Source of the DNA: Tricholoma matsutake
Taxonomy: Eukaryota; Basidiomycota; Agaricomycetes; Agaricales; Tricholomataceae
DNA length: 64,000 bases
Assembly: GCA_026075535.2 (NCBI GenBank)
Contig: AP026548.1
Span: 7,998,001 to 8,062,000, forward strand
Reading direction: 5' to 3'
A program made the translations under genes and the position numbers. Below, piece by piece: positions 21,306 to 33,768 of the stretch. The number at the start of each line of letters is the position of its first letter. Within the stretch, counting starts at the first letter, position 1. The notes beneath the pieces were generated by a model. The model had not been told where the DNA came from. It saw nothing but the letters and a program-made list of their open reading frames with translations, and did not search any database.

Positions 21306-22617
21306 TAATATTATGGTCTTTGCTCTACTTTACTTTACTTTACTTATCTCACCTTAACGTGATTACTCTGCACCTGAGTTATTACATAACATAGTCAACT
21401 ATTACTATCATATCATACCATTTTGAATTGTTCGGCCAGGCCTGTGACCTGCGACCTGCGACAAGCAGAAATTTTTGGCCAAAATTTCGTGGAATGGCTG
21501 CCACGCTCACAATTTGGAACATCCTCTGCTGCATGCTCAGAGTGGTAGTAGCGGGAAAACTGAGGCCCGCCTGGACAGACCCCAAAATTACATAGGCGAG
21601 TAAGCGGACATGGTAATTACATAGGTGAGTAAGCTAAATTTTGACAGAAAGTAAAACCCAGGGAATGATTCTGAAGACGAGACACTTTATTTGTATGTAC
21701 TTGGCTTAGTCATGGCTCGAATGGCTCGAATGGCTCGAATGCTCGATTCGAGCCAAACATTCATCAACACAAGGGCAGAGGTGGGAGGGCCACAAAAATC
21801 AAACGTATAGAATGCTTTGATGAACCCTACATGTATTGTGTCAGATTAAGAATAGACTCAGATAGAAGTGGATGGAACACCCGCTCACTCGTAGAATTCG
21901 ACTGGATGAGGTAGCGAAGCTATTAAACAGTCCCAGAAGAATACTGTTGAGTGAGAATCTAGTTGAGTCTAATCCATATGAGATTGTGAGAGCTCTTACA
22001 AAGTGAGGAAATGTTATTATGAGAGGCGAGGCCTTAAATAACAAAACCGAGAGGGTAAGAAGCTGAAAACAATATGAAGTGCAGTGCACTTACCTGTGTT
22101 GCTTATGAGTAAGATGGGGGTTGAAAAGAAGCAACACAGGATCTCCTAGTCGCACTTCAACTGTCTTATAACCTGGCATCTGCTAGCCCCTAGCACCAAG
22201 TCATGGACCATGCAAAAAATAGGAGTTTGGTCAGAGCTCACTGAGACCATGCAGGTAGCGGAGCTAAATGTGTGATCTTGAGGTGGCGCAGAGGCCTACA
22301 AAAAAGCTCCTTACCCTTGGGACCCGCTTTTACGATGAACAACCTACAGGTGGTTTCGGCCAAACTTGGTGTGACATGGGTTCAATTTCGGCCATGTCCA
22401 GATGCGTGACGTGATGCTCAGTAAAAAAGATTGGTCACGTAAATGTATGGTTTTGGTCATACTAAGTCGGGTCTAGCTATAGTCAGGTTGTACAAATATA
22501 AGACTAAAAGTCCATGTTTTTGGACTAACACCTGACCAAGCCAGTCGATACTATGGTACTAGTAATGTGTACATGCAACAACTTCATGAAAGTGAAATTT
22601 AAAAGCTACATTGGTAT
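21306..22617. other. Intergenic, nothing recognised apart from a small hairpin
   Basis: Three 'atggctcga' tandem words at 21712-21740 run into a hairpin TGGCTCGAAT-N5-ATTCGAGCCA (21731-21755). Two 'ttacataggYgagtaagc' copies lie at 21590-21636. No gene seen. Confidence 0.5.
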
Positions 22618-23129
22618 TCAATTATCACGATAGTATACGTTGGAATAATCTCCATGCAAGTCTTCATCAGGTATCTCACCATCTACCCAATGATCATCCT
22701 TGAGCACAACATAATCTTCATCATCATCATTTCTGCCACCACATTTCGCTTCATCATCATGGCTCTCAATCAACTCGTATGCGCCAGTATCTTCATCGAT
22801 AACGTTCTGACTAGTCCCCATCATTTCATCCGACTGAGAGTCTATGAAATGAGTAATCTTCTCCATGCTCATGTCACATGCGGTGCTTACCTCCGCTTCC
22901 CAATGCTCAGACGCTTCCATCGCATCTAGATTATCTGGATGAAGCTTGTTTGGTAGGCCTTGAGCAATCAACTCCGCAAAGCCCTCCACAGCAATGTCTT
23001 GTGAGAATTCCATAATGTCTTCCACCCTGTGAAATAATTTTCAGTGATTGATTTGGTAGTCGCACAGAATTTGGCCCACATTCTTTTCTCCAGATTCTCT
23101 TCAAAGATAACCACATATAACGATTTCAT
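22618..23129 (-). CDS. Acidic uncharacterised protein (152 aa)
   Basis: Two exons, 23080-23129 and 22618-23026, with a 53-nt GT-AG intron (23027-23079). They join in frame to MKSLYVVIFEENLEKRM, then VEDIMEFSQDIAVEGFAEL and on to TAA. The C-terminal two thirds are rich in Asp/Glu (NDDDEDYVVLKDDHWVDGEI), with no signal peptide or membrane span and no known domain. The clean splice and full-length frame favour a real small gene. Its direction diverges from the SUN-domain gene 640 bp away. Confidence 0.5.
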
Positions 23130-23772
23130 ATTGGATAGAAGGCAGTTGGTAGTCTCTCAGGAAAATGCACAACTTTCCAGGGCAAGAGAGCCTAATACTT
23201 AAGGATGCCACCTATCTTTGTTACCATTCACAAAGGGAGGGTCATAATCAAGGCCATGTAACATAAAGGAAGGCTAGATAGAAAGGGAAGTTAATGATTG
23301 TATTTTCGCTTGGTTTGAAGCCATGTAACGTTTAATGCGCATTTCCCATTTCTATATTCATATGTTTGATCTCGGGATACGCCCGAATATCCATCATGCA
23401 AAGGAAGTACATATACCGTGACCTGTAACTATTAGGCCTTTGGCCTAATCACAACGTCCGCTTGGTCGGCTGGGACGTCCATGGTTGGTGGACAACGGGA
23501 GAATACTCCAAGTTCAACTTGAAGTTATCACTCAAGTTTGGATGTGAAACTTCGGAAGTCGGATAAAAGAATTTCGAACCTGCCAGTGGGCCACTACTAC
23601 TACACTACTAAGATATGAGCACATCATTTTGTACCACGTCCAGTGTGAATGAATCATTATTCCTTCCCACGAGATTCACTGATGCTGCAGTGAACAGAAG
23701 GCCACCAGCACAAGGCAAGGTTGGTAACTTCCGGCAATCTACATAGTTCAATTTGCTGATAGTCTTCTAGGT
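23130..23772. other. Intergenic between divergent genes
   Basis: No frame of note. It contains 'ggccactactactacactacta' type triplet runs (23590-23612). The stretch could hold promoters for the two divergent genes, but no element is specific enough to call. Confidence 0.35.
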
Positions 23773-24659
23773 ATGGCCAGTTGGGAGAGGTCAGTATTGG
23801 CCTTTACTTGTACATATAAGACTAATCTTGAACCGATAGGTCCTCGACTGCGCCAGTCTTCGTCCCTTAAACCCCAACCCAAGTCATCTGAATCCTCCTT
23901 TTATGATGAAGATGAAGCTGTCGACGAGGCCAAGGTTGAGGACAGCATGCTAGACAAGGATCAGAGCCAGAAGTTTCCTCTCCAGGATTGGGGAGGCTTT
24001 CTTTTTGTTAGGTGTCTGTGCTGGGGTGTGGTCCTGATGTTGGGCTTCACCACTTGTCGTGTGATTCCGTTGGATGGCAGGATTTTGCACTTCGATATAA
24101 CAGTGGCCATGTCATCTATAACCTTACGACACCGAATCAGAGTACCAGCACCCCTTCCAACGGTCCCATCATGGCTCTTGATGACGACTTGCGCATTGGG
24201 CATTGTTGGAGATTTGATGGCTGTTTGGGACAACTGGGCATCGCTTTGTTGGAGCGTATTAGCATTTCCCACATCACCATTGAGGATGTCGCTAAAGAAC
24301 TAGTGTCAAATGTCAGGCAAGCTCCTCGGACAATTATCCTGTGGGGAGTTGAGGTCAGACAGGCAGATGAAGCTACAGACAAGTTGGTGCTTCCTGATAT
24401 CGCTAGCACGACATCGGACATTCTACAATCACAACAGTCCCCCCCCATACACGGTGGCCTCTCGTACATTCCCCTGGCATTGTTTAATTATGACATTGAT
24501 GCTCAATCCAACATACAAACCTCCACCATTTTTGCCTTGGTTGCTACCTTGAATACCACTTTTGACAGTGTTGTGGTTGATGTTCTTGATAATTGGGGTG
24601 GTAGTTCAACATGTCTTTATTGTGTGCATGTTCATGGGCACTCTGCCTCCCTCTTTTAG
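23773..24659 (+). CDS. SUN (Sad1/UNC-84)-domain protein
   Basis: Two-exon model, 23773-24006 and 24081-24659 (intron 24007-24080, acceptor GGCAG), 270 aa. The acidic Ser-rich N-terminus (residues 20-70) leads into a C-terminal SUN domain. It starts DFALRYNSGHVI and continues with LDDDLRIGHCWRFDG, GQLGIALLERISISHITIEDV, RQAPRTIILWGV and, at the end, VDVLDNWGGSSTCLYCVHVHG. SUN proteins sit in the inner nuclear membrane, or in ER-linked SUN-like proteins, and bind KASH partners in the perinuclear space. The expected membrane helix before the domain is not in the model; a hydrophobic FLFVRCLCWGVVLMLG is present in the other frame at 23998-24045. The N-terminus or first intron may therefore be wrong, or the gene has lost its anchor. 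Confidence 0.65.
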
Positions 24660-24959
24660 CAAATTAATCCATCTGCGACATTTCTATGGTTCTACAATTA
24701 AGGAAGATTGTCTCATACTATAGAGAAGTAAGGTACATAGTTAGTTAGATAAAGAACTGAATTCCTTAGGGCTATAGCTGACGAGGTGCTGTTAGTGATC
24801 CAACAGACACAGGAAACGAGCTCCATTGCAACTTACTAACAAGGGTCAAGAGTTGCAAAATATTTTGTAAACTGCCTCAGAATCTACAAGGAGGATATGG
24901 TTCTGCTTCAGAATTGAAATACACATTGACTAACATATATTGAATTGATCTACAACATA
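24660..24959. other. Intergenic, nothing recognised
   Basis: AT-rich, no frames or repeats identified. Confidence 0.4.
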
Positions 24960-26340
24960 AAATAATGATAAGATGAAGTGGTAGTGCTAGCAGAAAGAAG
25001 CCGAGTCAACAAGTGCCAAAAACAGGGAGTTCACAAAACTTTTCATAACACTAGTCACGCAAACTACGCAGAGTTGAAAGATTCAAAATGTCACATTCTG
25101 TCACACACTTTGCATAGTCCTTCCACCCAATGCCTCGAAGACATTATAAAACCCTAGTATTCTCGGGGTATGATCTAATGTATACATACAAGAGGCCACG
25201 AGCTTCCCAGGATTTTTCAGATACTTCTGCCCTTTAGAGAAGTGGATAAAGTCCCAGGTGATCATTTTGATCTGTTAATTCAATGTCCCTCTTTGCTTCC
25301 ACAACACCCATCCTTCAAATGAGTTCATATATGGATTCACATCCAGTGTACCCTATAGTCTGAAAAAACTCCGAGAGCAAAAGCTGGCGAAATTGTTTGA
25401 GAAGTGTGGTTTTGAAACTCTCTACCATTTTGAATGCCGCTACACGTGATAGTATAGCATCTGGATATTGCTAATCGATTGAGATCAGGAGATCACTCAG
25501 GGTTGGAGGTACCAGGGATGCTGGGATAATCATTGGATCCGAGAGATTGAGGTAGGTCCATTTGATAGAACTTGGTCAGATGCGCATGGGCTTTGGAACA
25601 TGTCACAATGGACGATATGTAGCAGGTTTTTGGATAGATTCACAGTCAATGTGTGGTATAAAAAATCAGTGTTCCACATACCTGCCTGAGTGTTAGGAGG
25701 TAGCTTTTAAGATTGGGAATGCCATGGACACGTCAATATCATAGAAGAGAAAGGATTGTCACGATAGTTTGTGATGACAATGTTACCTCACCAATCATAT
25801 CCCTCCTTGAACGTCTGGTTTTGGATTCCGCAGATACTTTTATTGATGAGAGAGGATTATGGAGGGGTTGACAAACTTTCCGTTCATTCCGTCCAGCGCC
25901 TCTATGAGCTTTTTTAATCGAATATTAGTAACCGTAGTTCTGGTTATCTTATCTGTTACCTTGTATTTCTACTGGCAAGCTGGAGATCCTAGGTCTTCGG
26001 CAATCCAGATTGGAATTAGCAACTATATTGCTTAGAGGATGTATGACTGTGAGCCATAATCTTCCGGGTGAGGCATATGGGACGGCGACATGGTATTAGA
26101 GGAATGACGAATTGTCGTCTGAGTCATGGGACTGGTACATGTATATAAATCCCAGTCAATGAATCATTCCGGGGAGCCAATGCTTGGTGAACCTTTATAT
26201 GAACGAAGGATGGCTTATTGAAAGAGATTATGTAATCCATTACTAGCAAAGTTTCAAGGACATCTGTAGCAGGTTCGATACCCATTCCTCTCTCCTTAGC
26301 ATCTTCACCTGGAAATGACTCATCGCCACCCTCTGTAGAG
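24960..26340 (-). pseudogene. Decayed F-box/LRR-type protein gene
   Basis: Translated minus-strand pieces in the order of a known agaricomycete F-box/LRR-like family survive, broken by stops and frame changes. They are LI(E)ALDGMNGKFVNPSIILSH (25865-25930), a Ser/Phe-rich strand FLFYDIDVSMAFPILK (about 25735), CESIQKPATYR (25615-25645), WTYLNLSDPMIIPASLVPP with LSDLLISID (25470-25565), and FKTTLLKQFRQLL (about 25390). I recognise the family from its repeated occurrence in mushroom genomes, without being able to search. F-box proteins recruit substrates to SCF ubiquitin ligases. The F-box itself was not found. More than five stops make function unlikely. Confidence 0.5.
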
Positions 26341-26574
26341 ATTGATCCCAGCAGTCCGCCCTTTTCACCTTACATCCGATCATGCTACATCCCCTATATC
26401 TAGTTGCTTGTATCATAGTTGTGCTCTTGTTCCTTGTAACTGTGGGCTCTATTATCGTTGTCGTCTGTGCTGTGGGCCCCAACTTCAATACCCTCATCTA
26501 TAACACAGTTGTACTCGACAGCACGGCAATCACTGAGGGAAGAAGCCACAAGATGTATAGGAACATGATCATCA

Positions 26575-27955
26575 CAGCGGTTTCCTGTGCTGAATTTGTT
26601 CCTTCCTGACATGACGGCGAACACAGCAGCAACTGTACTCCAGTGTGAGTCCCAGTCTCTTTGATCTGTCCTACGATCCGAGTCTTAGATAATGAAAATG
26701 CAGAAGCCCTCCTAGAAGCAATGCTGCAGGAATCTGTGCAGAAGGGAGGACAAGCATAAACATTTTACTATGTATATCAGGACAAATTGAAGTTGGAAGT
26801 GATGCTGTGGAAATCCATGCAGAAGGGAGGAAATCCATGCAGAAGGGAGGAAATCCATGCAGAAGGGAGGATAATCATAAATGTATATCAAGACAAAATG
26901 GTCCAAGTACTGGAGAGCTGAACGTAGACTTGCAAGCTACAAGACAGAGATGAGCGAAGGGTGAAAAGTGGTACGCTCATCATCGCTTCCGAGTCATCCT
27001 GAGATACACACATTCTTCAAGTGCAAAGGACGGGATTCAGCAAAAGGATGGCTGTATACTTAGCAACTTTCTCAATGACATGAAGAGCCCAAGACGTTGT
27101 TCAACTTGATCATGAAGTTTGATTCAAGCAACTTGAACTTGTGAAGTTTTTTGTTTGCTGGTGCTTGTTGTTTGACTCTGTATGATTTACAGACTTTTAG
27201 TTACATAAGATTCGATTCTGAGTCTGAGTCCGAACGGTTGGCATGGTCGACTTCTCCCAAACAGTCAAACTTCAAAGGCAACTCAGAAACTACCATAATG
27301 AGATGACAAGGCATAACTATAGTGATGTGGTCAGTGACACTGACACTAGGTACGTTCTGTCACATGAAAGGGAGTGGCACGTTGAGTCCTGACAAAGGAT
27401 CAGCATTGGATCGGCAAGGTCTTCAGTGCAAGCCGTGCATGTACGAGCTCTCATAGCTGGCCATAGTGTCTTGGAAGGTACGCAAGATCCGAGTCCTCTA
27501 ACTCCTAAAGTAACCAAGCATGACAAGGGTTTACAGGGCGATGGCGCACAATGGGAATTCAAGTGAATATTAAAATGCCAATTGTATTTGCGGTATGTTA
27601 CCTTGCTATAGTACATGCTATGACCTTAATATATTAGAAACTCACAAATGTGACAGATCTATTAGGACAATGGTGGACTATATGACTGTACATCCTGGTA
27701 CATACCATCACAAGACAGGTGTGACACCATGGGCACTGCGATGTTGTGACTATCATGGGATAAGTACCTTTGCATATCATTCTCACATATATATATGGGA
27801 TAGTCGATGATTGTCCTAAGGATCTCCCACGCTCATCGGGTCTCCTCATGAGTACGTCCTAGTATGTCCTGTCACAGGAAAGGCGCAGCACAACTGCCAC
27901 CCTGGAATTGTGACCATTGCTTTTGTAAGTGCCTTTCTTTTACCTACGACCTGTG
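26575..27955 (-). repeat. Composite repeat, inverted locus: A, linker and array T (degenerate)
   Basis: Reverse copy: module A (26575-27535), linker L (27536-27625) and array T (27626-27955), the same order as 2936-4672 when read on the minus strand. More diverged than the other loci. Hairpin motifs lie at 26575-26592, 26724-26741 and 26805-26822. A 20-bp word 'aaatccatgcagaagggagg' is expanded three times at 26811-26870. Confidence 0.8.
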
Positions 27956-28185
27956 ACAGTTTACCCAGACATATAGGCCCATGCAAAGAGCAAGTCCTGC
28001 TTTGTAATGTCACAGAGATTTAGAAGCGAGGCATCCGATCTTTGTTTCTTTGGGCACATGCACCGTCTTTGCGGACTTGCCACTCGCTCAAAGGCCCAGT
28101 GGTGACTCAAGTTAACATGAATTTCTGACTCCCACCTGGCTCCCGTATTCCAGAACAACCCCATACAGTCTATTCACTGCTCTCA

Positions 28186-31100
28186 ATGGCTCCTTTACTT
28201 TCTCGCCAGCTGGCTGGCTCAGATGCTAGCTCAGAAGGACGCACTCCATCAAAACACTTTGGATCTCATAGTCAAACTTCAAAGAGAGTCCTACTAAAGC
28301 TGGGACCTTCATCTTCGCAGGCGAAGATGGGCAGCATCATGCAAAAAGTCCTCCAGCATCATCAGTTAAATAAATCTGCTACTCAGTCTTCAATGCCTGT
28401 AGCCATCTCTCTGGAGCACGAGGAATCACAACCACCTTCCTGCATTTCCACCTATCCACAGACTGCAGACCCATCTTCTGTTTCTGACTCACCAACCTCT
28501 TCATCCATTGTCAATTATGAGACAGTGGTTATTCCATTGCCTAGTTTCATCACCAGCCCATATCCACCACCAGAGGGCCCATCGTCAGGATCACCGATTG
28601 CGCCTGTTCGGAGGTCACCCACTCCACCAGGAACTCCCACATTGGGTAAACATCCCCTTCAGCATGATGATGAGGATGGGCCTCAACTCAAGAAGGCTCA
28701 GCACATAGGATCCCCAAAAGTGGACCTAGCGCAGCACATAAGAAACTGCGACACTCATGCTGCATGTTCTCGTCGTGACACATTGGCTCAGGCCCAGAAA
28801 TTAGTCACGCCAAATGTCGTAACGACAAAGTTCAACCGTACTGAGTCTCTGAACTTCAACTTCACATCAGCTAGCATTCCCCCAGGACCATCAACTCCGC
28901 CAAGCTCTCATCCCGTCTGGTTAAGGTTGGATGAACCCATGATTGATGACGACAAAGACATTGAGACAGCAAAGGATGGGAAAGGCAAGCTTAAGGAAGA
29001 CAAAATGGAGAGTGAAGCTGATGAGAAAAATAGCAGGCTGGTCGATGACGGTGCCGATGAGACAGCATCGGATGGGAATGGTGAACTTAAAGAAGCGAAC
29101 AATGGCGGGGAGGCTAGCAGGCTAGTCGATGACAACGGGACAGTAGAGGGTGGGAACAGCGAAGTTGAGGAAGAGAAAATAGAGAGTGAAGTGGATGAGA
29201 AAAATAGTGAGGAGGCTAGCAGGCTGGTTGGTGGCAATGCCGATGCGGATGGGAATGGCGAACTTGTAGGAGAGAATATGGAAAGTGAAGTGGAAGAGAA
29301 AATTGGCAGAGAGGCTAACAGGCTGGACGATGACGATGACGATGACTACTTCCACTACTACTACGGTGACAACAAGGACGAGGAAGATGAAGACATGGGG
29401 ATAGAAAGTGATGAGATTGACGAGCTTGCAGAGGACAAAACTGAGGATGTTGGGCTTGGGGGTGGCCTGGAAACCCACCAAAACAATTCCATGTGCATTG
29501 ACGAGAACAACGAATCTCATTCCGATGCCATTGAAACATGGAATCAACATACTTCTTTTCCCAATGCTCCAACATATGATGGACAGGGAGACGACTCTCT
29601 GGAGGAAGGAGAGCAGGCAAACAACCTCAGTGCCAATATGGACGGTGCTGGATCGGGGACACTGAAGACGCCACTGCAGCAGTCTCCCTCCCCCTCAGGT
29701 GCCATCAGTCCACTGCACTCCCTGCCTCAGAAAACCTCAAAAAGGAAGACTGCTTGAAACACGTTGCTCCTGAGGTTTTGGTGGTCAATCCGCATTATTC
29801 GCCGGTTGGAGATGAAAACAACAGAAAGGTAATTTTAGTGACAAGGACGCCGTCGAGACAATCCTCTCATTCCAGTAACAATACCTCTGGATCTCAGCCG
29901 CAGCGCCCTTTTGTAATGCAAAAAGGCAAAGGAAGGGAGGTTACTGCTGATCATTCAATGGCTGATTTGCCAACCAAGGACTCGGACATTGAAGATGGTC
30001 ATCTGTCCACCCCTAAAAGGAGCATGGAGCAGCAGGATGGGATTGATCGGTCAGCTGAGGGTCAACGGATTATGTGGATGGACATGAGTGACGAGAGTGA
30101 TGACGAAGACCGAGAGAAAATAGATGATAATCCTTTCCTTGATAAATCATTTTTGGACGATCTGCTGGTACAGTGTTGCTGTTTACTTCTGTCTGCTGAT
30201 GATTTACAATTCTACAGGTAGCTACCTTTGAGGACATGGTAGCGTCACCCGAGGTAAGCCCATCATGATGTCATGTATACCGCCGGTTATCTGGCACTGA
30301 CACTTCCACAAGGATGCAATGCTGATGCACTGTGACCTCACAATTATATTATATCTTCTGCGCAATATTTGCAACAGCAGCACAACAGCAGCACAACCAA
30401 GTTTGCCCCCCATCCAACCTGCCGAGCATGCACGCAGAGCAACTCGAATCTTCAATGCTCATCACCAACCTGTTGATCATCTCCAATTACAGGTAGGACT
30501 TTGCTAAGTTGTCTGCCATCATCGCCCTGACCACCTCGACAGCGAGAAATTCGGAGTGAACTCGATATGGTCACTTTAAATCTGCCTGTTGCGACTATCA
30601 AGGTCCCCTCTCGAGGCCAGCTGGCGAAGTACTCTGCCATGAGGAAGGCAAAGGACAGCCCGAAATTGGATGATCTGCGCCTCGACCTAGCCAGTGGAGG
30701 TCTGGCCTCACTGTGGAACAAATGTGCCAGTCAGATATTTACCAAGTGCTTCATCTCTGAGCCTGGGTCATGTTGCACAGATATTAACCTTGTCAAGGAT
30801 GCTTTTATGGCGCATCTGAAGTGACTACAAACTCGCTATAGGGCGCAGGTGAGGGATGAAATGGATGAGAGTGAACCCAAGTTCGAAAAGTTAAAGAGGA
30901 TGCAAGAAAGAAAAGAGAAGACCAATGAAGCTCGCCGGCGAGCCATGAGTGCAACTTGTGCTTATATCAGAGCAAACTGACTAATGAGATATGCCACCTT
31001 TTCAGCTTTGCCATCGGCGGTAGGCAGTAATGGATAACTACGCACACGATGAAAGCATGCAACAGTTTAAGCCGATTTTGGATGCAATGCCCCTTGAAGC

Positions 31101-31647
31101 CATGAGTGGTGACAAATCTGCCCATGAAAATGGCAAAACTCGATTTGCGATCACCAATTTGAAGTGGAGGAATCCGAAGGTCACAGGATGGTTCAGATCT
31201 CTTGATGCTCTTCACATCTCAACACGCTTCAGACTCAATGATCGCCCTTCTCCCGGCCAATTTCCTCACTGTAGGATACCTTCCAGAAGGGTGGAGGCAC
31301 ATAATAACCCACCTGAAGGCCTTCCACTCAATTTCTATGACCCTGTATGGCTTAGTATGTTGGATGAGGAGGAGTGCCAGCAGCTTCACAAGACACCGCC
31401 AATTGATCTTACAATGTTGGATTCGATGGCATAGTAAGTCTAGGTCTTGTCCCTTCCACTTATGTTGTAACTAAGATATTTAAGCATCGCTGCATGATTT
31501 GCAGCGGTTAAGACTCGGAAACATCGACCTCTGCCTCATAACAATCACACTTTGATGGGGGAAGTGGGTCCTTCCAGGCTAGCCGGCTCTTCTAGACCAG
31601 TTCCTCAAGCTGGTCCTTCTGGCTTGGGTCGTACTCGCTGAGCCACC
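28186..31647 (+). pseudogene. Multi-exon acidic gene of an uncharacterised agaricomycete family, two nonsense codons
   Basis: Exons inferred from GT-AG joins that keep frame: 28186-29698, 29731-30167, 30218-30253, 30313-30492 and 30543 onward (introns of 32, 50, 59 and 50 nt). Residues 1-230 are Ser/Pro-rich. Residues about 250-430 are very acidic repeats (GNGELKE, ESEVDEKNS). A helical basic part follows (MQERKEKTNEARRRAM, about 30900). The C-terminal part, from 31030, has WRNPKVTGWFRSLDALHIS, PGQFPHCRIPSRRVE and LPLNFYDPVWLSMLDEEE. That module is repeated in many mushroom genomes with unknown function. A TGA where Trp is expected (30822-30824) and a TAG just before 31030 interrupt it. The tail (AGPSGLGRTR) ends at about 31647. 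Either a recent pseudogene or two extra small introns. Confidence 0.5.
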
Positions 31648-33768
31648 ACTTCTGGGGTTAAAGCCGGTACTTCTGGAGATAAGAGGCAATGCCAACCTCG
31701 CTGAACTGGTCCCCGAGACACTATATTCAGGCATGCGTTCAGATAATATAGCGAACTTTGTAATCGAAATATTAATTTGCAATTTGCAATTCGAAATTTG
31801 TGATTATTTTAGCATGATGAAGTAAGCATACCTGTCACAGTTGTAATAGTAATACTTGTGACACTACTGACTACTGGTGAGAATTGGCTGAGGCCATGAC
31901 TGTGTATTCTTGGACTTATGCTCATCTCGCCCATGATATATGGATATTGGCTGAAGCCATGACCATGTCTTGTGGACTGCGGTGTTTGGATTTGCATGCT
32001 TTCATCCTCGTCCTACGCTAGCCTAGGTTTCAGATGTAAGTTCCTCCAATTCTTCCCCAAATTACCCTCAGGCTACTTCATGTATATCCACTTCAGCTTC
32101 TGGATAAGCATCCTGACGCTCGGAATCTATCTTTGCTATATGTCTACATCTTGAATTGTTCGCGGAATGCTTGTTGGTATGATGCCTTCCTAAGGCGGGC
32201 TGGGGTACTAGACTGTATGTGTGTTTTCTAATGATAAGGTGTGTCTATCCACGTCCTGCTACCCTTTGCGTCGATTACAACCATGACGTTTGCGTGTTGT
32301 CTACAGAGTTCGATCTCATTTGTCTATGGTCAGTGGTCACCCTCCCTGCTCAATTTAAATCACCACCACCGTAGCGACGTGCCCATCATATGAGGTATTG
32401 AATCATTAGCACCCTGTCACAGTACACACACGCACTTGTTTCAACCTCCGAGCTCTTTCCATCCCTCCTTGGTGCACGAGGTATCCAAGATATTATGTTA
32501 AATTACTACCACCGCCTTGGTTTTGTATCGCTTGATGGCTCTGTATATCAACGCTCAGTTGACGAGTCATGCTAAGACAGACTAAAGGCTGCAACCCTGT
32601 CAGCCAGAGAATTTTGGCAAACGAGACGGAACACAATACAATGTGTTCTGCGGTTGGTGTTGCTTCCCTACTTCATTACGTATAACACTTCCTAACCATC
32701 CTGTACCCCAGGAGTTCAAAACAGTGCACCATCCTCAAAATATGTCCCTTCAGTGGCACCAGAGAATAAACGACCTGCCATATCTAATGACGACAACTTT
32801 TACAACTGATACCTTTGAAAAGGATGACACAGCGATATATTCAAAACGGGAACAACGACATGGGGTAGAATCGTCAACAGCGAAGATTCGTTCAGGAATG
32901 GGACATGGAAGTTGTTTTGACTGGAATCACTAGCCAGGTGAAGCTTTTTATAACATGTCTCACTACTGAGTTGCTGACCTTGTGTAGCGTAATATGGACC
33001 ATTACTTGGAATGGGATGGTCCTGCAGATCCTGTAAGCACCATTGGCAGTTCCCCTAGGGTCATGATCAAGGTATTCAGGATTCTAGCTCTCCGAGATTC
33101 AGGTGATAGTCAGCCAGTAAGCCCAAGATACAGTTCCTCGTGGGTAACACCAAATGGGGTTAGCTAGCTTGCAAAAGAATGCATGGGCTATCCATCAATG
33201 CCTTTTGTCTCGATCCAGCATCATGTATTGCTGCTTGGACCTGCTCCCAGTGTCTTTGCCAGTGCCTTTGCAGGGACGAGTCTGCCTGTGAGCAATTAGG
33301 ATTCATCGCGATCGATAGCCAGCTTGGCAATCATCAGCCTTATTAGAATCATACTTCCAGACAATCCATCTATCAATGTTCACGATTTACTCCTGATAAT
33401 AGAACGATCCCTGGAGGCTTCCTGTGTTGCCTAATTCAAACAAAGACAAATAAGCTACCCCAGTGCGCTCTTCCCATCCAACTGTTACTCAGTGATGTGC
33501 ATGCATGCTTCATGGTTCATGTCTAGCACCTAGATAAAGGTAGCATCAGGAACATTTCAGATTGGAGGACAATGATTTGTTCATGTGCAAGGAGCTACAG
33601 TCATCACTCCCAAGGAAATATTGTACAGGCGGACAACCCAAAACCGCGCAGACAAACCCACATAATCGGGAACATCACAGAGCACATAGGAGAGCTTGAG
33701 ATGATACCGTAAGGTGGTAGGCAATATTGTCAAGATCGGACTGAAGCTAAACATGTGCTCAGTTCAGT
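31648..33768. other. Intergenic, nothing recognised
   Basis: Frames under 100 codons without domains. A 96-codon plus frame at 32643-32933 is open but unsupported. Confidence 0.4.

Noticed and set aside
28908..29237. Ser/Leu-rich minus frame
   Set aside because: Antisense of the acidic repeat region on the plus strand.
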